Of a stretch of DNA of 37,888 bases, positions 1 to 7,014 are shown piece by piece; within the stretch, counting starts at the first letter, position 1, and the number at the start of each line of letters is the position of its first letter. Both the position numbers and the translations under genes were made by a program. The stretch comes from Ignavibacteria bacterium. Lineage in GTDB: Bacteria; Bacteroidota; Ignavibacteria; UBA10030; SZUA-254. The notes beneath the pieces are model-generated. The model was not told the DNA's origin. It did no database searches and was given only the letters and a program-made list of their open reading frames with translations. Where the stretch lies: NCBI GenBank assembly GCA_003235555.1, contig QJVY01000255.1, forward strand, positions 1 to 37,888. Direction: 5' to 3'.

Positions 1-749
1 GCGAGGCCCACGATCCCGAGCTTTTCGGCAGTCAGGACGGCCAGCTCCTCGGCGGTCCGTTCGACGCGGGGGTCGACGTCGGCGGGTGCCACGAGGTAAT
101 CGATCAGGTTCGCTTCGTGGAAGACCATCTCGACGGAGGGGAACACCTTCATTTCGCCCGAACGGCTGCGGGCCACGATCACGGAGAGTTCTTTATCGAT
201 GTCCACCAGCCTTTCGATGATGCTCGGCTCGGTGAACCCGCCCGCGAGGCTTTCGCGGGAGGGAATTTTCATCACGCCGCGGCCGTCGTACCCGGTGCGG
301 CGGAGTTTCTGGATCGCCGGGAAGAATGCGTCGAAGCCGTCCCGTTCGCCGGCCCCCGACAGGAAATGGTATTCCGCCGTCGGGATCCCGTGTTTCGTCA
401 GAAAGTCCTTCTGGTTCCCCTTGTCCTGGATGATTCCGATGATGGCCGACGAGGGGGAAACGAGGATCCCATCGGATTCCAGCCGCCGGAGCGCGTCGAC
501 GTTGACGTTCTCGATTTCGATCGTGAGGAGCTCCACCTCCCTGCCGAAGCGGTACACGGCGTCGGCGTCGTTCAGGTCCCCCACGACGAAGTTGTGGCAG
601 TAGGGTTCGCAGGGGGCGTCGGGGCTGCCGTCCATGATGCTCAGGTGGAGGTCGAAGTTCATCGCCGCCTGGGTGAGCATTTTTCCGAGCTGGCCCCCGC
701 CGAGGATCCCGATGCGGGGATGGGGGGAGGATTTCTTCGGTGTGGTCAC
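1..749 (-). CDS. purK: N5-carboxyaminoimidazole ribonucleotide synthase PurK (3' end missing)
   Basis: ATP-grasp enzyme of purine synthesis that carboxylates aminoimidazole ribonucleotide with ATP and bicarbonate to give N5-CAIR. The visible 249 residues begin VTTPKK and reach the nucleotide-binding GGGQLGKM motif about residue 18, then TIEIENV, the FLTKHGIPT segment and the RRTGYDGRG loop typical of PurK. The C-terminal part lies beyond the left edge, so the gene is partial. The start is GTG at 749, whose bases overlap the TGA stop of the RidA-family gene upstream (GTGA), suggesting translational coupling. PurE, the usual partner, is not in the window but could follow beyond position 1. Family assignment is firm. 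Confidence 0.93.
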   Translation of the reverse strand, partial: MTTPKKSSPHPRIGILGGGQLGKMLTQAAMNFDLHLSIMDGSPDAPCEPYCHNFVVGDLNDADAVYRFGREVELLTIEIENVNVDALRRLESDGILVSPSSAIIGIIQDKGNQKDFLTKHGIPTAEYHFLSGAGERDGFDAFFPAIQKLRRTGYDGRGVMKIPSRESLAGGFTEPSIIERLVDIDKELSVIVARSRSGEMKVFPSVEMVFHEANLIDYLVAPADVDPRVERTAEELAVLTAEKLGIVGL

Positions 750-1186
750 GGGGTCCCGCCGGTTTTCACACTCTTCAGGACGGCTTCTGCCTCGATTTCA
801 ACGAGTATATCGGGCGAGACGAACCCCCTCACGGCGATGAGGGAGGTGGCCGGGCGGATCGTCCCGAAGACCTCGCCGTGGGCCCTCCCGACCTTTTCCC
901 AGTCCGCAGGGTCCGTGACGTACATCCTGGTCCGGACGACGTCCTCCATCGACGCTCCCGCCTTCTCCAGCGCGCGTGCGATGTTCTTCAGGGTCTGCAC
1001 CGCCTGCGCGTACGCATCGCCGCGCCCCACGATCTCCCCGTCGTCGCCGGTGGCCGTCGTGCCGGAAACATGGACCCGGTCGCCGACGCGCACGGCGCGC
1101 GAGTAGCCCACCACCGGCTCCCATTTCGTGCCGGAGGAAATATTCATCCTCTCCCCGGAGAGGGGATCGTTGTTTCTATCTGCCAT
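746..1186 (-). CDS. RidA (YjgF/YER057c/UK114) family protein
   Basis: Small cytosolic trimeric protein of the Rid family. Characterised members hydrolyse reactive enamine/imine intermediates released by PLP enzymes. The 146 residues carry the family pattern: VSGTTATG near residue 40, the [19 protein letters not shown] helix, TRMYVTD, and an IRPATSL segment whose arginine matches the substrate-binding arginine of active Rid proteins, ending in VEIEAEAV. An internal ATG at 1147 (MNISSG) would give 133 residues, closer to the usual length of about 130. Neither start has a clear Shine-Dalgarno sequence. The last four bases overlap purK. The exact substrate cannot be told from sequence. Confidence 0.9.
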   Translation of the reverse strand: MADRNNDPLSGERMNISSGTKWEPVVGYSRAVRVGDRVHVSGTTATGDDGEIVGRGDAYAQAVQTLKNIARALEKAGASMEDVVRTRMYVTDPADWEKVGRAHGEVFGTIRPATSLIAVRGFVSPDILVEIEAEAVLKSVKTGGTP

Positions 1187-1235
1187 GGGTGGTCGAATGA
1201 TTAGTGTGAACCGGAATCCGCCCGGGCGGAGCTGT

Positions 1236-1640
1236 TCAGTTGCCCAGGGCCCGGAGGTTGAACCGTGGGATGGTGACCCGCGTGAACTCCCCGTGTTCCT
1301 TCTGGATGAGGTAGGTCCCCTCCATCGAACCCTCGAAAGATTCCAGGATGCAAAAACTGTTATAGGCGTGGGATTCTCCCGGCAGGATCACCGGCTGTTT
1401 CCCCACGATGCCCTCGCCTTCGACCTCCTCGACGCGGTAGCCCCCGTGGTTGATCAGCCAGTGCCTCCGCAGGACCTGGATCCGCTCCTTGCTCCGGTTG
1501 TTGATGCGTACGAAATAGGCGAAGACGAATTTGCGGGACATGATATCGGACTGACCGTCGATGTAGACCGGCCTCACCTCGACGCTGATGTCATCGGTGA
1601 CGGCGGTGTAGTGGTGCATGAAGAATTTCTCGGCGGTCAC
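1236..1640 (-). CDS. apaG: ApaG domain protein
   Basis: A 134-residue ApaG-type protein with an immunoglobulin-like fold (DUF525). The family was named from the E. coli apaG-apaH locus and has been linked to Co2+/Mg2+ resistance; its biochemical role is not settled. Diagnostic segments are [13 protein letters not shown] near residue 38, [23 protein letters not shown] and the MEGTYLI segment near residue 105. The start used is GTG at 1640; an ATG at 1619 (MHHYTAV) is an alternative that still keeps the domain whole. Unlike E. coli there is no apaH beside it. A promoter-like pair lies at 1677-1705. Confidence 0.93.
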   Translation of the reverse strand: MTAEKFFMHHYTAVTDDISVEVRPVYIDGQSDIMSRKFVFAYFVRINNRSKERIQVLRRHWLINHGGYRVEEVEGEGIVGKQPVILPGESHAYNSFCILESFEGSMEGTYLIQKEHGEFTRVTIPRFNLRALGN

Positions 1641-1676
1641 TGTCTCTGTCGTGTCTGAATCATGTCGTTATACTGA

Positions 1677-1705
1677 AAAATACGAAAATCCCGGGATAAT
1701 GAAAA
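1677..1705 (-). promoter_or_regulatory. Predicted promoter for apaG
   Basis: On the minus strand TTTTCA (1705-1700) and TATTTT (1682-1677) are separated by 17 bases, about 37 bases before the apaG start. This agrees in spacing with the other promoters in the window. The -35 box is weak. Confidence 0.4.
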
Positions 1706-1708
1706 ATG

Positions 1709-2362
1709 TCACCGGCCCGCCCTCCCGGCGAGGACGATCACGATGAACCCGAGCATCATGCAGCCGCCGAACCCGACGAGCCACATGACACCGCCCGCCA
1801 TGTAGGAGCCGATGTCGTGCCTCTGGGGGGGGAGGAGGAAGATGTCCATGCCGCACACCGGGGGGTGGGTATCACCGGGACGTACGGAGACCCCGAGCGT
1901 CCATTGCCTCCCGCCTGCGGGGACGCCGAGAGTGTCGATCAGGACCCAGCCCCGTCCGGTGGGGAGCGTGGCGGGAACATTTCCCGGGGTGATCCTGCGG
2001 CTGTAGGTGACGCGTCCGTCGGGGTCGGTAACCGCGATCTCCAGCGACCCGTCGTATTCGATGATGCCGGCGAGGACCGCTTCGGGAGGGCAGGCAGCGG
2101 CGTTCCGTTGTCCCGGACCGCGACCGGGGTCCTCCGGGTCTCCGGGAGCGGAGAGATAGAGGGAGTAGGTCCCGTCGCGGTAGGGGAGGAAACCCGCCGA
2201 GAGTGAGGCGGCGGTATCGGCGAACGGCACCGGGACGGTCGCGGCGACCGCGTGCATGAGGTTTTCCCTCCTGATGTCCTGGTAGGTGATGCCCGCGCCT
2301 GCCACCCCGGCGATGAGGAGGGCGATACCCGTCCCCAGCAGGATTTTTCGGGAATTCTTCAT
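1709..2362 (-). CDS. Membrane protein of unknown function with two terminal transmembrane helices
   Basis: I do not recognise this 217-residue protein. It has an N-terminal hydrophobic helix (about residues 6-24, after MKNSRK), a soluble middle of about 150 residues with beta-rich, PGD/DPDG-containing sequence, and a second hydrophobic helix near residues 188-212 ending in AGRAGR. This suggests an inner-membrane hairpin with a periplasmic domain. The ATG at 2362 is chosen because a TTGGAT-N17-TACATT promoter (2399-2371) would start transcription about 2 bases before it; a longer in-frame start at 2431 would lie upstream of that promoter. It diverges from carB. Codon use looks like that of its neighbours, so it is probably a real gene. 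Confidence 0.72.
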   Translation of the reverse strand: MKNSRKILLGTGIALLIAGVAGAGITYQDIRRENLMHAVAATVPVPFADTAASLSAGFLPYRDGTYSLYLSAPGDPEDPGRGPGQRNAAACPPEAVLAGIIEYDGSLEIAVTDPDGRVTYSRRITPGNVPATLPTGRGWVLIDTLGVPAGGRQWTLGVSVRPGDTHPPVCGMDIFLLPPQRHDIGSYMAGGVMWLVGFGGCMMLGFIVIVLAGRAGR

Positions 2363-2370
2363 GACAGGAC

Positions 2371-2399
2371 AATGTATCAAGAGAACCGGTGACATCCAA
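2371..2399 (-). promoter_or_regulatory. Predicted promoter for the 1709-2362 gene, apparently leaderless
   Basis: Minus-strand TTGGAT (2399-2394), 17-base spacer, TACATT (2376-2371). The ATG at 2362 begins 8 bases after the -10 box, so the mRNA would have essentially no 5' leader. Confidence 0.5.
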
Positions 2400-2419
2400 C
2401 GTCGGTGCCGGCGCGGCGT

Positions 2420-2448
2420 TTGGCAAGTCACCGGAATTTTCCTATCTT
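2420..2448 (+). promoter_or_regulatory. Predicted promoter of the split carB operon
   Basis: TTGGCA (2420-2425), 17-base spacer, TATCTT (2443-2448). Transcription would begin near 2455, leaving only about 13 bases before the ATG at 2468, with no Shine-Dalgarno sequence. It also excludes the longer in-frame start at 2405. Confidence 0.55.
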
Positions 2449-2467
2449 TTCAAAATTCAACCGCGTA

Positions 2468-3940
2468 ATGCCCAGAAGAACCGACCTTACGTCCATCCTC
2501 GTCATCGGCGCCGGGCCCATCGTCATCGGCCAGGCGTGCGAATTCGATTATTCCGGCACCCAGGCGTGCCAGGTCCTCAAGGAAGAGGGGTTCCGCGTCA
2601 TCCTCGTCAACTCGAATCCCGCGACGATCATGACCGACCCTGAGTTCGCCCACGCCACGTACGTCGAACCGATCACCCCCTACTACGTCGAGCGGATCAT
2701 CGCGAAGGAGAAGCCCGACGCGATCCTCCCGACCATGGGGGGGCAGACCGCGCTGAACACGGCCGTGGCCCTGGCCGAGAAGGGGGTGTTGCGCAGGCAC
2801 AACGTCGAACTGATCGGGGCCAAGCTCGAGGCGATCCGCAAGGCCGAAAACCGGGAGCTCTTCCAGCAGACCATCCGGGAGATCGGTCTCGACTCCCCCC
2901 GCGGGGTGTTCGTCAAGAGCGTCGACCAGGCGATGGAGTTCGCCGAGAACACAGGCTTTCCGATTATTATCCGGCCCTCCTTCACGCTGGGGGGATCGGG
3001 GGGCGGGATCGCCTACAACATCGAGGAGTTCCGTCCGAAAATCGAACACGCGCTCACCGTCAGCCCGATCCACGAGAGCCTCATCGAGGAATCCGTCATC
3101 GGGTGGAAGGAGTACGAGCTGGAAGTGATGCGCGACCTGAAGGACAACGTCGTCATCATCTGCTCGATCGAAAATTTCGACCCGATGGGGGTGCACACCG
3201 GAGATTCGATCACCGTCGCCCCGGCCCAGACGCTCACCGACAAGGAATACCAGGCGATGCGGGACGCGTCGAAGAAAATCATCCGCGCCATCGGCGTGGA
3301 GACCGGCGGCTCGAACATCCAGTTCGCGGTCGACCCGGCGACGGGCAGGATGATCGTCATCGAGATGAACCCCAGGGTGTCCCGCTCGTCGGCGCTCGCA
3401 TCGAAGGCCACGGGCTTCCCGATCGCGAAGATGGCGGCGAAGCTGGCGGTGGGCTACACGCTCGACGAAATCCCGAACGACATCACGAAGAAGACCCCCG
3501 CCTCGTTCGAACCCACGATCGATTACTGTGTCGTGAAGATCCCGCGGTGGGACTTCGAGAAGTTCCGGGGGGCGGACGACATCCTCGGCGTGCAGATGAA
3601 ATCGGTGGGGGAGGCGATGGGGTTCGGGCGGACCTTCAAGGAGGCGCTCCAGAAGACCCTCCGGTCGCTGGAGAACGGCCGCCACGGACTCGGGGCCGAC
3701 GGGAAGGACCCGTTCAACCCCGCCGACCTGGACGCGGAGCAGAAGAAGGAGCTCCTCGAAACCATCACCACCAAGCTCCGCACGTCGCGGCAGGACAATA
3801 TCTTCTATCTGCGCCACGCCCTCCAGCTGGGCATGTCGGTGGCGGAACTGCACGAGGTCACCGGGGTGGATCCGTGGTTCCTGCACAACATCGCGCAGAT
3901 CATCGAGACCGAGAACGAATTGAGAGAATATTCACTCTGA
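2468..3940 (+). CDS. carB: Carbamoyl-phosphate synthase large chain, N-terminal section
   Basis: First half of the CarB subunit, 490 residues, matching roughly residues 1-475 of the about 1070-residue fused E. coli protein. It makes carboxyphosphate from bicarbonate and ATP and phosphorylates nothing else; the product passes as carbamate to the second half. Visible are the pre-ATP-grasp [37 protein letters not shown], the ATP-grasp [11 protein letters not shown] loop and the metal-binding [18 protein letters not shown]. It ends after helices of the oligomerisation domain ([18 protein letters not shown]), exactly where the second gene takes over. Start ATG 2468 is set by the promoter at 2420-2448. 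The missing half is at 4455-6272; carA is not in the window. Confidence 0.96.
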   Translation: MPRRTDLTSILVIGAGPIVIGQACEFDYSGTQACQVLKEEGFRVILVNSNPATIMTDPEFAHATYVEPITPYYVERIIAKEKPDAILPTMGGQTALNTAVALAEKGVLRRHNVELIGAKLEAIRKAENRELFQQTIREIGLDSPRGVFVKSVDQAMEFAENTGFPIIIRPSFTLGGSGGGIAYNIEEFRPKIEHALTVSPIHESLIEESVIGWKEYELEVMRDLKDNVVIICSIENFDPMGVHTGDSITVAPAQTLTDKEYQAMRDASKKIIRAIGVETGGSNIQFAVDPATGRMIVIEMNPRVSRSSALASKATGFPIAKMAAKLAVGYTLDEIPNDITKKTPASFEPTIDYCVVKIPRWDFEKFRGADDILGVQMKSVGEAMGFGRTFKEALQKTLRSLENGRHGLGADGKDPFNPADLDAEQKKELLETITTKLRTSRQDNIFYLRHALQLGMSVAELHEVTGVDPWFLHNIAQIIETENELREYSL

Positions 3941-3951
3941 AAGGAGGCGCC

Positions 3952-4458
3952 ATGACCCGACGAACCCGAATTGTCTCCGCGGCCCTCACCATCCTGCTGA
4001 TGATCGCGGCGGCGGCCGCCCCGCTCCCCGGGCAGATCCCCCCCGACCGCGACGCCCTGCTGAACGGGGACAGTGACGGGATGACGGCCTACGCCGAGTC
4101 GAACGGGTATCCCGGACCGAAAGCCGTCCTCGACCTCGCGGCGAAACTGGGGCTCACCGCGAAACAGAAATATGACGTCGGCGAAATCCTCAAGGATTTG
4201 CGTACCCGGGCGCGGGTCGTCGGGAAGCTGATCGTCAAGGTGGAGGAGGAACTCCACACCGCGTTCAACTCCGGCATGATCGCACAGGAATCGGTCGAGG
4301 ACGACGCGGAGTCGATCGGCAAGCTGAGGGGGACCCTCCGCGGGATACACCTCGCGGCGTACCTCAAAACGAAGGAGATTCTCACCGCGAAACAGTTCGA
4401 GGCGTACACCGCGTTCCGGAAGGCGGAAAAACAGAAAGCGGCCGAAGAACGGAAATGA
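3952..4458 (+). CDS. Secreted Spy/CpxP-like protein between the two carB halves
   Basis: A 168-residue exported protein. MTRRTR followed by a hydrophobic stretch to about residue 23 and a PLPGQ region forms a signal peptide. The mature part is almost all helical and charged, with two LTAKQ motifs (residues 68-72 and 144-148) that fit the LTxxQ signature of the Spy/CpxP/periplasmic metal-sensor family. Spy is an ATP-independent periplasmic chaperone and CpxP a regulator of the Cpx sensor; which role applies here is not shown. An AAGGAGG site at 3941-3947 sits just before the ATG. Its TGA stop overlaps the start of the next gene (ATGA), so it is translated with the carB second half. Metal-binding residues are not obvious. 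Confidence 0.8.
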   Translation: MTRRTRIVSAALTILLMIAAAAAPLPGQIPPDRDALLNGDSDGMTAYAESNGYPGPKAVLDLAAKLGLTAKQKYDVGEILKDLRTRARVVGKLIVKVEEELHTAFNSGMIAQESVEDDAESIGKLRGTLRGIHLAAYLKTKEILTAKQFEAYTAFRKAEKQKAAEERK

Positions 4459-6272
4459 AGACGAAGAAAATCACCGCCGGGGTGCTCCACCGGGCGAAGC
4501 AGCAGGGGTTTTCGGACCGGCAGCTGGCGCACATCTTCAACACCGACGAAATCAGCGTGCGGAAACTCCGGAAGAAGCTGGGGGTCCTGCCCGTCTACAA
4601 GACCGTCGATACCTGCGCCGCCGAATTCGAGGCCGAAACGCCCTACCACTACTCCACCTATGAAACCGAAAGCGAGGTGGCGGTCAGCGACCGGAAAAAG
4701 GTCATCATCCTCGGCGGGGGCCCCAACCGGATCGGCCAGGGGATCGAGTTCGACTACTGCTGCGTCCACGGCGTGTTCGCCCTCGTGGAGGAGGGGTACG
4801 AGACGATCATGATCAACTGCAACCCGGAGACCGTCTCCACCGATTACGACCAGGTCGACAAACTCTACTTCGAGCCGCTCACGCTGGAGAACGTGCTCGA
4901 CATCTGCGATATCGAAAAACCGGAAGGGGTCATCATCGCCTTCGGCGGCCAGACCCCGCTGAAACTCGCCAAGGCACTCGAGGCGCAGGGGGTGCCCATC
5001 CTCGGGACCTCCCCCGACGACATCGACGTCGCCGAGGACAGGAAGCGGTTCGGGTCGCTCCTCAAGAAACTCACCATCCCCCATCCGGCCGACGGCACGG
5101 CGTCCTCGGCGGCCGAGGCCGTGAAGATCGCCTCCAAAATCGGATACCCGGTGCTCGTGCGCCCCTCCTACGTCCTGGGCGGCCGCGCGATGGAGATCGT
5201 CTACGACGACACGTCGCTCGAGGGGTACATGCAGAAGGCCGTCGACGTCTCGCCGGACCACCCCGTCCTCATCGATAAGTTCCTCGAGGACGCCCGGGAG
5301 TTCGACGTCGACGCGGTCTGCGACGGGACCGACGTCCTCATCGGCGGGGTCCTGCACCACATCCAGGAGGCCGGCATCCATTCGGGGGACAGCACCTCGG
5401 TTCTCATGCCGTCGGCCGAGAGTCCGCAGGTGGTCGAGCAGCTGAAAGATTTCACGAGGAAGCTCGCGCTCGCGCTGAAGGTGAAGGGGCTGATCAACGT
5501 CCAGTTCGCGGAGAAGGGGGGGATCGTCTACGTCCTGGAGGTGAACCCCCGGGCGTCGCGCACGGTGCCCTTCATCAGCAAGGCGATGGGATTCCCCCTC
5601 GCCAAGATCGCCGCGAAGGTGATGGTGGGAAGAACGCTGAAGGAGCTCGGGTACGACCTGGACGCCAGGCCGAAGTACATCGCGGTGAAGGAGCCGGTGT
5701 TCCCGTTCAACAAGTTCCCGCAGACGAAGATTTTTTTGGGGCCCGAGATGCGCTCGACCGGCGAGGTGATGTCGATGTCCGGGACCTACGGCGAGTCGAT
5801 CGCCAAGGCGGTCCTGGCCGCCGGCGGGATCCTGCCGGTGAGCGGCGGGGTGTTCTTCAGCGTCAACAACAACGACAAGAACGAGCGGATGATCGAGACC
5901 GCGAAGGGCATGCTCGATTTCGGGTTCAGGCTCTACGCGACCCGGGGCACATCCCTCTTCCTCGACAGCCACGGCGTGCCCAACACGATGATCTACAAGG
6001 CGAACGAGGGCCGCCCCAACGTGGTCGACTACATCAAGAACGGGGACATCCAGATGGTCATCAACACCCCCCTCGGCGGGCCCTCCCGCTTCGACGAACA
6101 GGCGATCGGGAAGGCCGCACTCGAGGAAAACCGGCTGGCCGTCACGTCGATTTCGGGAGCGGCGGCGGCGCTGAGCGCCGTGCGGTGGTACCGGCAGGGC
6201 AAGGGGGACGTCCGGAGCCTCCAGGAATACCACGCGGACCTCAGGGTCCCCGAAACTACGTTGAAGGAATAA
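4455..6272 (+). CDS. carB: Carbamoyl-phosphate synthase large chain, C-terminal section
   Basis: Second half of CarB, 605 residues, matching about residues 477-1073 of the fused enzyme. It begins with the remainder of the oligomerisation domain (LHRAKQQGFSDRQLAHIFN), then VYKTVDTCAAEFEAETPY, GGGPNRIGQGIEFDYC near residue 87 and the second ATP-grasp (RPSYVLGGRAMEIVYDD), which phosphorylates carbamate to carbamoyl phosphate. EVNPRASRTVPFISKAMG carries metal ligands. The last 140 residues are the MGS-like allosteric domain, with ATRGTS, NEGRPNVVDYIKNG and INTPLGG in place of the nucleotide-binding segments of E. coli. The start overlaps the stop of the Spy-like gene by four bases. All catalytic segments look intact. 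Confidence 0.96.
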   Translation: MKTKKITAGVLHRAKQQGFSDRQLAHIFNTDEISVRKLRKKLGVLPVYKTVDTCAAEFEAETPYHYSTYETESEVAVSDRKKVIILGGGPNRIGQGIEFDYCCVHGVFALVEEGYETIMINCNPETVSTDYDQVDKLYFEPLTLENVLDICDIEKPEGVIIAFGGQTPLKLAKALEAQGVPILGTSPDDIDVAEDRKRFGSLLKKLTIPHPADGTASSAAEAVKIASKIGYPVLVRPSYVLGGRAMEIVYDDTSLEGYMQKAVDVSPDHPVLIDKFLEDAREFDVDAVCDGTDVLIGGVLHHIQEAGIHSGDSTSVLMPSAESPQVVEQLKDFTRKLALALKVKGLINVQFAEKGGIVYVLEVNPRASRTVPFISKAMGFPLAKIAAKVMVGRTLKELGYDLDARPKYIAVKEPVFPFNKFPQTKIFLGPEMRSTGEVMSMSGTYGESIAKAVLAAGGILPVSGGVFFSVNNNDKNERMIETAKGMLDFGFRLYATRGTSLFLDSHGVPNTMIYKANEGRPNVVDYIKNGDIQMVINTPLGGPSRFDEQAIGKAALEENRLAVTSISGAAAALSAVRWYRQGKGDVRSLQEYHADLRVPETTLKE

Positions 6273-6309
6273 ACCCGCACATCCCAACCACAACAACAGG
6301 AGATCACCC

Positions 6310-6870
6310 ATGCACAGGTTCGTAACGCTTTTTCTGGCGCTCTGCGTCGTTGCGATTCCCCTCCACGCCCAGACGGGCACCCCGGTGAGCATACCTCTCT
6401 CGGTACAACTCGGGCTGGGGGGCGGTGTCTCTCTTCCGACGGGGGACATCAGCGATACATCCAACACGGGCTACCACATCGGGGGCAAACTCCGGATCTC
6501 CGGTCCGCTCCCGTTCAACATCGTCGCAGGGGGGATGTACAACAGTCTGCCGCAAAAGGTCGGCGACAAATCCGACAACCAGGTCATCCTGGGAGCGGGC
6601 ATCGAAGTCGGTATCCCGGCCGTGGCCGTGCATCCGTATGTCGGGGCGGATATCCTCTACGTCCACTTCAACAATGAGGGTACCGGGACGTCATCCTTCG
6701 ACAGGGGCGGCCTGGGGCTCGGCGCCGGAGTGGAATTCGTGATCCCCGCGTTCGGCAGTTTCGACACGTCGGTCAAGTACCAGTTCCTGAACCTCATGGG
6801 CAAAAAGGACCTGGAGGGGACGATGTCCCAGATCGTCGGCACGGTGGCGATCATGGTGGACCTCCTGTAA
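6310..6870 (+). CDS. Outer-membrane beta-barrel protein (186 residues)
   Basis: Signal peptide [21 protein letters not shown] with an AXA-like cleavage site, followed by alternating hydrophobic/polar strands rich in Gly and aromatic residues ([50 protein letters not shown]) and ending in a hydrophobic strand, VAIMVDLL. This is the pattern of small eight-strand OMP_b-brl/OmpA-like barrels. Substrate or role unknown. An AGGAG site precedes the ATG. It lies 37 bases after carB with no promoter seen between, so it probably ends the carB operon; a terminator follows directly. Confidence 0.8.
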   Translation: MHRFVTLFLALCVVAIPLHAQTGTPVSIPLSVQLGLGGGVSLPTGDISDTSNTGYHIGGKLRISGPLPFNIVAGGMYNSLPQKVGDKSDNQVILGAGIEVGIPAVAVHPYVGADILYVHFNNEGTGTSSFDRGGLGLGAGVEFVIPAFGSFDTSVKYQFLNLMGKKDLEGTMSQIVGTVAIMVDLL

Positions 6871-6891
6871 TCCGCCTGCCGGAATTGCAGA

Positions 6892-6926
6892 CAGGGCCTT
6901 CCCCGGCGGGGATGGCCCTTTTTTTT
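6892..6926 (+). terminator. Rho-independent terminator of the carB operon
   Basis: Stem AGGGCC (6893-6898) with GGCCCT (6914-6919), an inner CCCCGGCGGGG pairing, then a run of eight T. It lies 22 bases after the barrel gene stop. Confidence 0.88.
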
Positions 6927-6956
6927 CTCCGTCACCGCCGGAGCGGTCGTCCGGCC

Positions 6957-6986
6957 TTGCATTTTCACCGCCCGAGGGTGTACATT
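6957..6986 (+). promoter_or_regulatory. Possible uvrA promoter
   Basis: TTGCAT (6957-6962), 18-base spacer, TACATT (6981-6986). If real, transcription starts near 6993, which rules out the in-frame TTG at 6985 as uvrA start and favours GTG at 7015. Confidence 0.35.
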
Positions 6987-7014
6987 GTGGTTTGGCCACA
7001 GTGGACCCCGATCA

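Noticed and set aside
3900-4500. The carB split as a frameshift or assembly error
   Set aside because: Both halves have proper ends and starts, and a complete gene with signal peptide, ribosome site and stop lies between them. A single base error cannot explain that.
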